From NCBI GenBank assembly GCA_021815005.1, contig JAKAHL010000153.1:1-5431 (forward strand): a DNA stretch of 5,431 bases. Direction: 5' to 3'. The notes beneath the pieces were generated by a model. It made no database searches. It had not been told where the DNA came from and saw only the letters and a program-made list of their open reading frames with translations. The translations under genes and the position numbers were made by a program. Below, in pieces: positions 1 through 5,431 of this stretch. The first letter of the stretch is position 1. Each line of letters opens with the position of its first letter. The stretch comes from Chloroflexota bacterium (GTDB taxonomy: Bacteria; Chloroflexota; Limnocylindria; Limnocylindrales; CSP1-4).

Positions 1-494
1 CCGATGCCCGGCGCGCCGACCAGCGCGATGCCGCCGAAGATCGCCACCGCCAGGACGAGGTTCATCGCCACGCCCATGACCAGGATCAGGAGCTTCTTCC
101 ACAGGGGCGCCCGACCGAACGAGCGGGGGTCGTCGGCGGCGTCGCCGTCCTCGCCCTCGAGCTTGACGAAACCGCCGATGGGCAGCCAGTTGAGCGTGTA
201 CTGCATGCCCGCCGGCCGCGGCATCGCCTCCACGAGCGCCATCCGGTCCGGGTCGTCGGCGGCCTCGGCCAGCGCGGCCCGGTGCTGCTCCTCCCAGCGG
301 GCCAGGACATCGGGATCCACGGGCCGCTCGTGCAGGACCTTGGCGCGGGGCGGGAACCCGAAGCCGAACTCGAGCACGCGCACCCCGGACAGGCGCGCCG
401 TCACGAAGTGGCCGGCCTCGTGGAACAGCACCAGCGCGCCCAGGACGACCACGAACAGGACGATCGAGATCAGCGCGTCGAGCACCACGGTCAT
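1..494 (-). CDS. rseP: Site-2 zinc metalloprotease (M50, RseP type), N-terminal part; runs off left edge
   Basis: An open frame of 164 codons runs from ATG at 494 off the left edge. It encodes the start of a membrane-embedded M50 site-2 protease, the family that cuts anti-sigma factors or other membrane proteins within the bilayer. What is seen: a hydrophobic first segment (about residues 8-24) runs into the zinc-binding HEAGH motif (residues 25-29), with H25 and H29 as ligands and E26 catalytic. LPIGGFVKL follows at 104-112, matching the family's PxGG(Y/F)VK loop. A second membrane segment (about 135-158) carries G141-x3-N145. The PDZ domain and the C-terminal LDG zinc-ligand motif would lie beyond the window. 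The start overlaps the dxr stop as ATGA (491-494) with no clear Shine-Dalgarno, so coupling to dxr is likely. A charged stretch of about 40 residues (57-96), absent from typical relatives, precedes the PxGG loop. The family is certain, but the substrate cannot be told, so the rseP name is by family and position. Confidence 0.93.
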   Translation of the reverse strand, partial: MTVVLDALISIVLFVVVLGALVLFHEAGHFVTARLSGVRVLEFGFGFPPRAKVLHERPVDPDVLARWEEQHRAALAEAADDPDRMALVEAMPRPAGMQYTLNWLPIGGFVKLEGEDGDAADDPRSFGRAPLWKKLLILVMGVAMNLVLAVAIFGGIALVGAPGI

Positions 495-1714
495 GCCGTC
501 ACCGGTCCGGCGGCGAACGCCTCGCGCACCGCGCGGTCGAGCTCGACCAGGCCCGCCACGTCGGGCGTCTGGTCAGGCCCCTCGCCAAACCTGCGCACGG
601 CCGCCTCGAGCAGGCGCGGGATGCCGGGGAAGTCCAGCGTCCCGGCCAGGAATCGGGCCACGGCCACCTCGTCCGCGGCGATCAGCGCGGCCGACGCTCG
701 GGAGCCGACCCGGCCTGCCTCGCGGGCGATCCGCAGGGCCGGGAAACGGGCCTCGTCGGGCGCCCGAAAGTCGAGCCGCGCCGCGGCCACCAGGTCCGGC
801 GGGGCGGTGGGCGACGGCAGGCGCTCCGGGTGCGTGAGCGCGTACTGGATGGGGAGACGCATGTCGGGGGTGCCTAGCTGCGCTTTGAGAGAGCCGTCCA
901 CGAACAGGACGGCCGAGTGGACGACGCTCTGCGGGTGAACGACGACGTCGATCGCGTCGTAGGCGACATCGTAGAGCCAGCGCGCCTCGATGACCTCGAG
1001 GCCCTTGTTGGCGAGCGTCGCCGAGTCGATCGTGATCTTGGCGCCCATCGACCAGTTCGGGTGCCGGAGCGCCTGCTCGGGCGTGGCGGCGGCGATCTCC
1101 GCGGCACTCGAGTCCCGGAACGGACCGCCGGATGCGGTGAGCACCAGGCGCGCCACCGCGGCCGGGGACTCGCCGGCCAGGCACTGCCAGATCGCGGAGT
1201 GCTCGGAGTCGATCGGCCGCAGCCAGGCGAGGGGCGTGGCCAGCGGGTCGCGGGCGTCGGCGGCGGCGCGCTCCGCGGCGCGGGCCCTCGCCTCGGCCAT
1301 CACCAGGTGCCCGCCCGCCACGAGCGTCTCCTTGTTGGCCGTGGCGACCACCTTGCCGGCGCGCAGCGCGGCCAGCACGGGGCGCAGCGACACGACCCCG
1401 CCGGTGCCCACCACCACGATGTCAACGTCGTCGCGGACCACCATCCGCTCCAGGGCGTCCTCGCCGCGCCACCGCTCGGTGCCGGCCGGGAGGTCCAGCC
1501 CGACCGCGTCGTCAGCCAGGGCCACGGCGGCGGGCCGCAGGCGGCGGGCCTGTCGCTCGAGCTCCGCGCCCTGCCGGCCCGTGGCCAGCGCCCGCACGGC
1601 GAACCGGTCCTCGTGGGCCTCGAGCACCTCCACGGTCTGGCGGCCGATGCTGCCCGTCGAGCCCAGCAGGGCCACGCCGAGCCGCCGGCCCTCAGCGAAC
1701 GAGCGCGAGGACAT
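491..1714 (-). CDS. dxr: 1-deoxy-D-xylulose 5-phosphate reductoisomerase
   Basis: Cytosolic enzyme of the MEP pathway that converts DXP to 2-C-methyl-D-erythritol 4-phosphate using NADPH and a divalent metal; it is the known target of fosmidomycin. The 407-residue protein is full length (E. coli about 398). What is seen: the nucleotide-binding GSTGSIG at 18-24, ATANKET at 124-130, the metal ligands D169 and E171 in DSEHS, SGGPFR at 195-200, H218 and W221 of the HPNWSMG flexible loop, and the S231, N236, K237, E240 set in DSATLANKGLE. All catalytic positions known from the E. coli enzyme are present. The segment between ANKET and DSEHS (about residues 141-165) is roughly 16 residues longer than I recall for E. 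coli and is Ala/Arg-rich. The ATG at 1714 overlaps the end of cdsA by 23 nt and lacks an obvious Shine-Dalgarno. A GTG at codon 14 is the only nearby alternative, but it would cut into the first beta strand. The stop overlaps the next start as ATGA. Confidence 0.98.
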   Translation of the reverse strand: MSSRSFAEGRRLGVALLGSTGSIGRQTVEVLEAHEDRFAVRALATGRQGAELERQARRLRPAAVALADDAVGLDLPAGTERWRGEDALERMVVRDDVDIVVVGTGGVVSLRPVLAALRAGKVVATANKETLVAGGHLVMAEARARAAERAAADARDPLATPLAWLRPIDSEHSAIWQCLAGESPAAVARLVLTASGGPFRDSSAAEIAAATPEQALRHPNWSMGAKITIDSATLANKGLEVIEARWLYDVAYDAIDVVVHPQSVVHSAVLFVDGSLKAQLGTPDMRLPIQYALTHPERLPSPTAPPDLVAAARLDFRAPDEARFPALRIAREAGRVGSRASAALIAADEVAVARFLAGTLDFPGIPRLLEAAVRRFGEGPDQTPDVAGLVELDRAVREAFAAGPVTA

Positions 1715-2519
1715 ACAGGGCCACGACGGGTCCGGCGAACAGGAACGAGTCGATCCGGTCGAGGATGCCGCCGTGCCCCGGGATCAGCGTCCCGGAGTCC
1801 TTGGCGCCAGCGGCCCGCTTGAGCATCGACTCGGCGAGGTCGCCGGCTTGGGCGGCCAGGCCAAGCAGCGGGCCAAGGGCCACGCCGCCGAGCGGGTTCT
1901 GGCCGAGCGCGAGCAGCATCACGCAGGTCACCACGGTCGTCGCGACCAGGCCGCCGACCACGCCCTCCACCGACTTGCTGGGCGAGATGTGGGTGAGGAA
2001 CTTGTGCCGGCCGATCTGGCGGCCCACGAGGTACGCCCCGGTGTCGAAGCTCCAGACCCCGAGCACCAGCAGCAGGATCCAGCCCTGCGCCGCCGACAGG
2101 ACGTGGAGGGGGGCGCCCGGGGGAACGCTGGGGGCCGCGTTGGCGAGGTGCAGGACGAACGCGATGAGGCCGACGTAGACGGCGCCGAACACCGTCGCGA
2201 CCCACACGACGAGGCCGTCACGCGGGTCCGGGCGGCCGAACGCCCCGACCCCGGCGAGCACGAAGCCGACGGCCACGAGCAGCAGGCCCTTCTCCGCGCC
2301 GGGCGAGAGGGCCGCCTCCAGCACGAGGCCAACCGCGAGCGCCGTCCCGAACAGCGACAGCGCCGGGTAGCCGGCCTGCCTGAGCAGGCGAAACACCTCG
2401 CTCCCGCCGAGGAGCGCCACGAGGACGAGCACGGCGGCCACAGCCGGCACGCCGATCACGAGCGCGATCACCAGGGGCGGCACGAGGATGACCGCCGAGA
2501 GCGCCCGGGTCCTGAGCAC
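1692..2519 (-). CDS. cdsA: Phosphatidate cytidylyltransferase (CDP-diacylglycerol synthase)
   Basis: Integral membrane enzyme that makes CDP-diacylglycerol from phosphatidic acid and CTP, the branch point for bacterial phospholipid synthesis. The 275-residue protein has the usual family length (E. coli 285). What is seen: about eight hydrophobic segments, starting with residues 9-38 and ending with about 258-274. Conserved polar stretches sit between them: SFDTGAYLVGR at 157-167, HISPSKSVEG at 177-186, and G226-D227. The C-terminal CDP-alcohol signature spans 231-257 with K234-R235, K240-D241, PGHGG at 247-251 and D254-R255-I256-D257. These acidic and basic residues match those that bind metal and CTP in the family. 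The start is GTG at 2519, five bases after the uppS stop; no upstream in-frame start or good Shine-Dalgarno is visible, so reinitiation after uppS is likely. The 3' end overlaps dxr by 23 nt in a different frame. Confidence 0.97.
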   Translation of the reverse strand: MLRTRALSAVILVPPLVIALVIGVPAVAAVLVLVALLGGSEVFRLLRQAGYPALSLFGTALAVGLVLEAALSPGAEKGLLLVAVGFVLAGVGAFGRPDPRDGLVVWVATVFGAVYVGLIAFVLHLANAAPSVPPGAPLHVLSAAQGWILLLVLGVWSFDTGAYLVGRQIGRHKFLTHISPSKSVEGVVGGLVATTVVTCVMLLALGQNPLGGVALGPLLGLAAQAGDLAESMLKRAAGAKDSGTLIPGHGGILDRIDSFLFAGPVVALYVLALVR

Positions 2520-2524
2520 GACCG

Positions 2525-3328
2525 CTAGCGCCCGAAGCGCCGGGTCCGGCGGGCGAACTCGAGGAGCGCCGCGTCGAACTGGTCAGGCCCGAAGTCGGGC
2601 CACAGGCAGTCGGTGAACACCAGCTCGGCGTAGGCACACTGCCAGAGCAGGAAGTTGCTGATGCGCTGCTCGCCACCGGTGCGGATGAGCAGGTCGGGGT
2701 CGGGCTGGCCGGCGGTGTAGAGGGCATCGCTGACGGTGCGCTCGTCCACCGAACCCGGCGGGGTGCCAGCAGCGACGATCCGGCGCACGGCGTCCACGAT
2801 CTCGGTGCGTCCACCGTAGTTCCAGGCGATGTTGAGGTGGAGCCGCGCGCCCGACGCCGTCCGCTCGACGGCCTCGTCGATGGAGGCGCGGGTGTCGCCG
2901 GGCAGCTCCTCGAGCCGGCCCAGCACCTGGACGCGGACCCCCTGGGCCATGAGCTCATCGGTCTCGTTCGCGATCGCGCGGCCGAGCAGGTCGAACAGGC
3001 CGTTGACCTCCTCGTCGGAGCGGGCCCAGTTCTCGCGGCTGAACGCGTACAGCGTCAGCACCGGCACCCCGCGCCGGACCGCGTGCTCCAGGGCACGGCG
3101 AACGCTCTCCACGCCGGCCGCGTGGCCGTCGAAATCGGTCAGCCCGCGGGCGCGCGCCCAGCGCCGGTTGCCGTCCATGGTGATCGCGATGTGGCGCGGC
3201 AGCTCCTCGGGCCGAAGGAGGGCGGCGGCGGCCGCGTCAGCACCCTCGGCCGGCCGCACGGCCTCGTGGGCGAGCGGCGGCGCGTCGGCCGAGCGCGGGA
3301 TCGGGCGATCGAGCGGCGCCTGGGCCAC
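2525..3328 (-). CDS. uppS: Isoprenyl transferase (undecaprenyl diphosphate synthase family)
   Basis: cis-Prenyltransferase that extends farnesyl diphosphate with isopentenyl diphosphate to make a long-chain Z-prenyl diphosphate, in bacteria usually the C55 carrier for cell-wall assembly. What is seen: HIAITMDGNRRWA at 46-58 with catalytic D52, GHxxG at 68-72, YAFSRENW at 94-101, NIAWNYGGRTEIVDA at 166-180, and LLIRTGGEQRISNF at 213-226 with the diphosphate-binding R216, R222 and S224, followed by AYAEL ending near 236 and WPDF at 243-246. All motifs of the family are intact. The 267-residue length is slightly above usual because about 45 residues, Ala/Pro-rich and of low complexity, precede the first motif (E. 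coli has about 20). The GTG start at 3328 overlaps the frr stop by one base (TAGTG); a GTG at codon 24 is an alternative that would remove half of the extension. Product chain length cannot be read from sequence; uppS is assigned by family and by the cdsA neighbour. Confidence 0.96.
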   Translation of the reverse strand: MAQAPLDRPIPRSADAPPLAHEAVRPAEGADAAAAALLRPEELPRHIAITMDGNRRWARARGLTDFDGHAAGVESVRRALEHAVRRGVPVLTLYAFSRENWARSDEEVNGLFDLLGRAIANETDELMAQGVRVQVLGRLEELPGDTRASIDEAVERTASGARLHLNIAWNYGGRTEIVDAVRRIVAAGTPPGSVDERTVSDALYTAGQPDPDLLIRTGGEQRISNFLLWQCAYAELVFTDCLWPDFGPDQFDAALLEFARRTRRFGR

Positions 3329-3885
3329 TAGACCTCGAGGACCTCCTGCTCCTTGATGCCGCCAAGGCGGTCCACGTCAGCGACCACGCGGTCCGTCAGC
3401 CGCTGGAGCTGCTCCTGCTGCCGACGAGACTCGTCCGCGCCGAGCGTGCCGTCACGCTCCTCCTTCTTGAGGGCGTCCGCGGCATCGCGCCGGAGGTTGC
3501 GGATCTCCACACGGGCCTCTTCCATCCGCTTGTGGACGCTCTTCACGATGTCCTTGCGACGCTCCTCGGTGAGGGCCGGGATGTTGAGCCGCACGACCGT
3601 GCCGTCCACGTTCGGCATCAGGCCGATGTCGGACTTCATGATCGCCTTCTCGATGGCGCCCAGGACGCCACGGTCCCACGGCTGGATGACGATCTGATGC
3701 GCCTCGGGCACGCTGATCGAGGCCAGCTGGTTGAGCGGCGTCGGCGTTCCGTAGTACTCGACATGCAGGCGCTCGACGAGCGCCGTTGAGGCCCGGCCGG
3801 TGCGGAGCCCGGCAAAGTCGCGCTCCATGGCCTCGACCGCTCGAACCATCTTGTGCTCGGTCGCGGCAAGGGTTTCAGTGGTCAT
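3328..3885 (-). CDS. frr: Ribosome recycling factor
   Basis: Cytosolic translation factor that, with EF-G, splits the post-termination ribosome into subunits. The protein is 185 residues, the same length as E. coli RRF. What is seen: the long-helix motif LRTGRAS at 27-33, [14 protein letters not shown] at 42-55 leading into the small domain, IQPWD at 67-71, then LTEERRKD at 105-112 and the highly conserved IRNLRRDA at 128-135 with R129, R132 and R133, which contact the ribosome in the family. The C-terminus is KEQEVLEV, typical outside the proteobacteria. The start is ATG at 3885, backed by a strong Shine-Dalgarno (GGAGGT, 3894-3899) eight bases upstream, and it overlaps the pyrH stop as ATGA. 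Its last codons in turn carry an AGGAGG motif ahead of uppS. Placement directly after pyrH is the common bacterial arrangement. Confidence 0.98.
   Translation of the reverse strand: MTTETLAATEHKMVRAVEAMERDFAGLRTGRASTALVERLHVEYYGTPTPLNQLASISVPEAHQIVIQPWDRGVLGAIEKAIMKSDIGLMPNVDGTVVRLNIPALTEERRKDIVKSVHKRMEEARVEIRNLRRDAADALKKEERDGTLGADESRRQQEQLQRLTDRVVADVDRLGGIKEQEVLEV
3342..3347 (-). promoter_or_regulatory. Possible ribosome binding site of uppS inside frr
   Basis: AGGAGG lies 13 bases before the GTG at 3328, longer than the ideal spacing. A second, weaker GAGGT lies closer to the start. The two flank the palindrome CCTCGAGG (3333-3340), so local pairing could affect access. It supports the 3328 start moderately. 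Confidence 0.45.
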
Positions 3886-4676
3886 CCGGGCATACCTCCG
3901 GTTTCGCCGGCGATGAGCGTCCCGACGGGCTCGCCGCGGGCAACCCTCGTGATGTTCTCCGGCTGGTTGAGGTCGAACACGACGATCGGCAGGTGATTCT
4001 CCTGGCAGAGCGAGACCGCGGCTGCGTCGAGGACCTTGAGCTGGTCGCGCAGGACATCAAGGTAGCCGAGCCGCTCGTAGCGGGTGGCCGTCGGCACCTG
4101 CATCGGGTCCGCGTCATACACGCCGTCCACCTTGGTGGCCTTGAGCAGGACCGCGGCATCGATCTCCACAGCGCGCAGGGCGGCCGCGGTGTCGGTGGTG
4201 AAGTAGGGGTTGCCGGTGCCTGCCACGAACACCACCACGCGACCCTTCTCGAGGTGGCGCACGGCGCGCCGCCGGATGTACGGCTCCGCGATCTCGTTCA
4301 TCGCGATGGCCGACATCACCCGCACCGGGATGCCCGCGCGCTCGATGGCGTCCTGGAGGGCGAGGCCGTTCATCACGGTCGCCAGCATGCCGATGTAGTC
4401 GCCGGTGGCGCGGTCCATGCCGCGTGCCGCCGCGGCCATGCCGCGGAAGATATTGCCGCCGCCGACGACGATCCCCACCTCGACGCCCATCGCGCGGACC
4501 TCGGCGACCTGCTTGGCGATGAACGCGCAGAACGCGGGGTCAACGCCATACTGGCGCTCGCCGAGCAGGGCCTCGCCCGACAGCTTGAGCAGGATCCGGC
4601 CGTAGCGGACCGCGCCGGGGGCGGGGGCCGCCGCCGGCCCCTCGTCCCCGCCGACCACGCGACCGGGCTCGGTCAC
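3882..4676 (-). CDS. pyrH: UMP kinase
   Basis: Amino-acid-kinase-family enzyme that phosphorylates UMP to UDP with ATP, the step feeding UTP and CTP synthesis; it is usually a cytosolic hexamer. The 264-residue protein shows all family motifs: [10 protein letters not shown] at 28-37 (phosphate-binding lysine K31), VGGGNIFRG at 71-79, [12 protein letters not shown] at 92-103 (UMP binding), [17 protein letters not shown] at 153-169, and [13 protein letters not shown] at 179-191. The first 24 residues, Gly/Ala/Pro-rich, extend beyond most homologues; a GTG at codon 7 is a possible alternative start. I prefer GTG at 4676, because GGAGG (4681-4685) lies four bases upstream and the start overlaps the tsf stop as GTGA. 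CTP made downstream of this enzyme is a substrate of CdsA encoded nearby, but this is a metabolic link, not evidence of regulation. Confidence 0.98.
   Translation of the reverse strand: MTEPGRVVGGDEGPAAAPAPGAVRYGRILLKLSGEALLGERQYGVDPAFCAFIAKQVAEVRAMGVEVGIVVGGGNIFRGMAAAARGMDRATGDYIGMLATVMNGLALQDAIERAGIPVRVMSAIAMNEIAEPYIRRRAVRHLEKGRVVVFVAGTGNPYFTTDTAAALRAVEIDAAVLLKATKVDGVYDADPMQVPTATRYERLGYLDVLRDQLKVLDAAAVSLCQENHLPIVVFDLNQPENITRVARGEPVGTLIAGETGGMPG
3894..3899 (-). promoter_or_regulatory. Ribosome binding site of frr inside pyrH
   Basis: GGAGGT lies eight bases upstream of the frr ATG at 3885, within the last codons of pyrH. It is the best Shine-Dalgarno in the window and suggests frr can be initiated independently of, as well as coupled to, pyrH. 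Confidence 0.8.
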
Positions 4677-5269
4677 ATCTCCTCCCCGAGCGCGAACCGG
4701 ACGAAGCGGCGGACGCGGATGTTCTCGCCGATGGTCGCGATCCGCTGGGTCACCAGCTCGCGCACGGTCCGGTCCTCGTCACGGAAGGGCTGCTCCAGGA
4801 GACAGACCTCCTTGTACCACTTGGCGAGCTGGCCTTCGACGATCTTCTCGCGAATGGCCTCGGGCTTGCTCTGGACGGCGTCGTCGGCGAGCAGGGCCGC
4901 CTTCTTGGCCTCGATCTCGGCTGCCGGGATGCGGTCCACGTCCACGTACAGCGGCGCCAGGCCGGCGACCTGCATGGCGAGGTCCCGGACGAGCTTCTGG
5001 AACTCGTCGGTGCGGGCGACGAAGTCCGTCTCGCAGTTGACCTCGATCAGCACGCCGACCCGGCCGCCGGTGTGGATGTAGCTGGACACGATGCCCTCGC
5101 GAGCGTCGCGCCCGGCCTTCTTCGCCGCCGCCGCGAGACCGCGCTCGCGCAGGATGCCGACGGCCTTCTCCATGTCGCCGCCCGTCTCCTCGAGCGCGCG
5201 CTTGCAGTCCATCATGCCCGCGCCGGTGCGCTCGCGAAGCTCCTTGACGGCCTCGGCCGTGATTGCCAT
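4673..5269 (-). CDS. tsf: Elongation factor Ts (short form)
   Basis: Nucleotide exchange factor that releases GDP from EF-Tu during translation elongation. What is seen: the N-terminal UBA-like domain with [16 protein letters not shown] at 11-26, [12 protein letters not shown] at about 48-59, and the TDFVAR motif at 81-86 (within [13 protein letters not shown]), which contacts EF-Tu. The C-terminus holds LLEQPF at 157-162 and [16 protein letters not shown] at 180-195. The protein is only 198 residues, against about 283 in E. coli. It lines up end to end with the short Thermus-type EF-Ts as I recall it, so it is a natural short form, not a truncation. The ATG at 5269 has an AGGAG nine bases upstream (5279-5283). 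The stop overlaps the pyrH start. The last codons (Gly-Glu-Glu-Met) provide the Shine-Dalgarno for pyrH. Confidence 0.98.
   Translation of the reverse strand: MAITAEAVKELRERTGAGMMDCKRALEETGGDMEKAVGILRERGLAAAAKKAGRDAREGIVSSYIHTGGRVGVLIEVNCETDFVARTDEFQKLVRDLAMQVAGLAPLYVDVDRIPAAEIEAKKAALLADDAVQSKPEAIREKIVEGQLAKWYKEVCLLEQPFRDEDRTVRELVTQRIATIGENIRVRRFVRFALGEEM
4681..4685 (-). promoter_or_regulatory. Ribosome binding site of pyrH inside tsf
   Basis: GGAGG, part of the Gly-Glu-Glu codons at the end of tsf, lies four bases before the pyrH GTG at 4676. The spacing is slightly short, but it decides for this start over the GTG six codons further in. Confidence 0.55.
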
Positions 5270-5278
5270 GGGGTGATG

Positions 5279-5283
5279 CTCCT
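5279..5283 (-). promoter_or_regulatory. Ribosome binding site of tsf
   Basis: AGGAG lies nine bases upstream of the tsf ATG in the rpsB-tsf spacer. It supports the 5269 start, which also matches the normal N-terminus of EF-Ts. Confidence 0.75.
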
Positions 5284-5300
5284 GTGGTGCTCTGGTGGCG

Positions 5301-5335
5301 GACGCCGAACGGCCGCGGCTTGGTGCGTCGGCGTC
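5301..5335 (-). repeat. Inverted repeat (hairpin) in the rpsB-tsf spacer
   Basis: GACGCCGA (5301-5308) and TCGGCGTC (5328-5335) are exact reverse complements, so the transcript can form an 8-bp GC-rich stem with a 19-nt loop. The loop contains the small palindrome GCCGCGGC (5312-5319). It sits in the only spacer of the cluster (5270-5386), with its 3' arm about 17 nt upstream of the tsf Shine-Dalgarno. No T-run follows in the direction of transcription, so it is not a standard intrinsic terminator. It could be an RNA processing or attenuation element, or chance in very GC-rich DNA. Confidence 0.4.
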
Positions 5336-5386
5336 GGCCCCGCGGGCTGGCTGGTCGGGCGGGCGCGGGCGCTCGCCCGAGGCGTC

Positions 5387-5431
5387 CTACTCGGCGGGTG
5401 CCGCAGGCGCGGCGGGTGCCGCAGGCGCGGC
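5387..5431 (-). CDS. rpsB: 3' end of presumed 30S ribosomal protein S2 gene; runs off right edge
   Basis: Only the last 14 codons and a TAG stop (5387-5389) are in the window. They read as an Ala/Pro tail, an APAAPA-type repeat ending in Ala-Glu. No S2 domain residue is visible, so the name rests on position: rpsB directly precedes tsf in most bacteria, and many high-GC lineages carry an Ala- or Glu-rich C-terminal extension on S2. The tail is encoded by an 18-bp direct repeat. The frame could in principle belong to another protein, but the one-strand operon layout makes rpsB much the likeliest. Confidence 0.62.
   Translation of the reverse strand, partial: AAPAAPAAPAAPAE
5393..5431 (-). repeat. 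18-bp tandem direct repeat encoding the Ala/Pro tail of presumed S2
   Basis: Two identical 18-bp units (5393-5410 and 5411-5428; GGCGGGTGCCGCAGGCGC on the plus strand) follow one another, and the first 3 bases of a possible third unit reach the right edge. Each unit encodes six residues of the Ala/Pro tail. Identity at the DNA level, including third codon positions, points to recent duplication by slippage rather than selection on the protein alone. Confidence 0.85.

Noticed and set aside
4..938. Plus-strand open frames opposite the protease and dxr
   Set aside because: Arg/Pro/Ser-rich translations without motifs; the minus strand encodes an HEAGH protease and the Dxr C-terminal domain.
1692..1714. 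The 23-nt cdsA/dxr overlap as a sign of a frameshift or sequencing error
   Set aside because: Both proteins have normal lengths and complete terminal motifs: CdsA ends shortly after its signature and Dxr begins just before GSTGSIG. The overlap is natural.
990..2528. A 512-codon open frame on the plus strand opposite dxr and cdsA
   Set aside because: Its product is a low-complexity Arg/Ala/Ser, then Glu/His/Arg-rich string with no motif, while the minus strand carries two intact enzymes with all catalytic residues. Long antisense frames are expected at this GC content.
3786..5081. A 431-codon open frame on the plus strand opposite pyrH and tsf
   Set aside because: Same reason: biased composition, no recognisable domain, and entirely opposite well-supported genes.
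5367..5378. Small hairpin GGGC-GCTC-GCCC just after the presumed rpsB stop, as a terminator
   Set aside because: A 4-bp stem without a T-run is expected by chance in sequence this GC-rich.
1..5431. A hidden novel system, mobile element, CRISPR array, tRNA or riboswitch
   Set aside because: Seven of the eight genes are readily recognised housekeeping or conserved-family genes, the eighth (presumed rpsB) fits the same cluster, and they fill all but about 120 nt. No repeat array, inverted terminal repeats, transposase, integrase or RNA gene fold was seen on either strand.

Overview
This is a GC-rich window (roughly 70% G+C by eye) that is almost entirely coding, and every gene lies on the minus strand. 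Transcription runs from position 5431 towards position 1. The order is: the 3' end of a gene that is probably rpsB (ribosomal protein S2), then tsf (EF-Ts), pyrH (UMP kinase), frr (ribosome recycling factor), uppS (cis-prenyl / undecaprenyl diphosphate synthase), cdsA (CDP-diacylglycerol synthase), dxr (DXP reductoisomerase), and the 5' part of a site-2 zinc metalloprotease gene (rseP type) that runs off the left edge. The protease gene has no stop codon inside the window but is plainly readable from 494 down to 1.

This is the widely conserved translation-factor and envelope-lipid cluster of bacteria. The very high GC, the short Thermus-like EF-Ts, the uppS-cdsA-dxr-S2P order and the frequent GTG starts suggest a high-GC, non-proteobacterial lineage. 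An uncultured Chloroflexota (Limnocylindria or Ellin6529-like) is my best guess. It is an inference only, and Actinomycetota or another deep GC-rich phylum is not excluded.

The region looks like one tightly packed operon. From tsf onwards, neighbours overlap or nearly touch: tsf/pyrH by 4 nt (GTGA), pyrH/frr by 4 nt (ATGA), frr/uppS by 1 nt (TAGTG), uppS-cdsA with a 5 nt gap, cdsA/dxr by 23 nt, and dxr/S2P by 4 nt (ATGA). Translational coupling is therefore likely throughout. The only real spacer is the 117 nt between the presumed rpsB and tsf (5270-5386). It holds an inverted repeat and the tsf ribosome binding site, and I see no convincing promoter or U-tract terminator.

Functionally, the first genes serve translation (S2, EF-Ts, RRF) and pyrimidine nucleotide supply (PyrH). 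The later ones make isoprenoid precursor (Dxr), the C55 lipid carrier (UppS) and the phospholipid precursor CDP-diacylglycerol (CdsA). The S2P protease probably acts in membrane or envelope signalling. I found no mobile element, CRISPR array, RNA gene or sign of a new system. The oddities are modest: an unusual charged insertion in the S2P protease, a lineage-type insertion in Dxr, a repeat-encoded Ala/Pro tail on the presumed S2, and the spacer hairpin.
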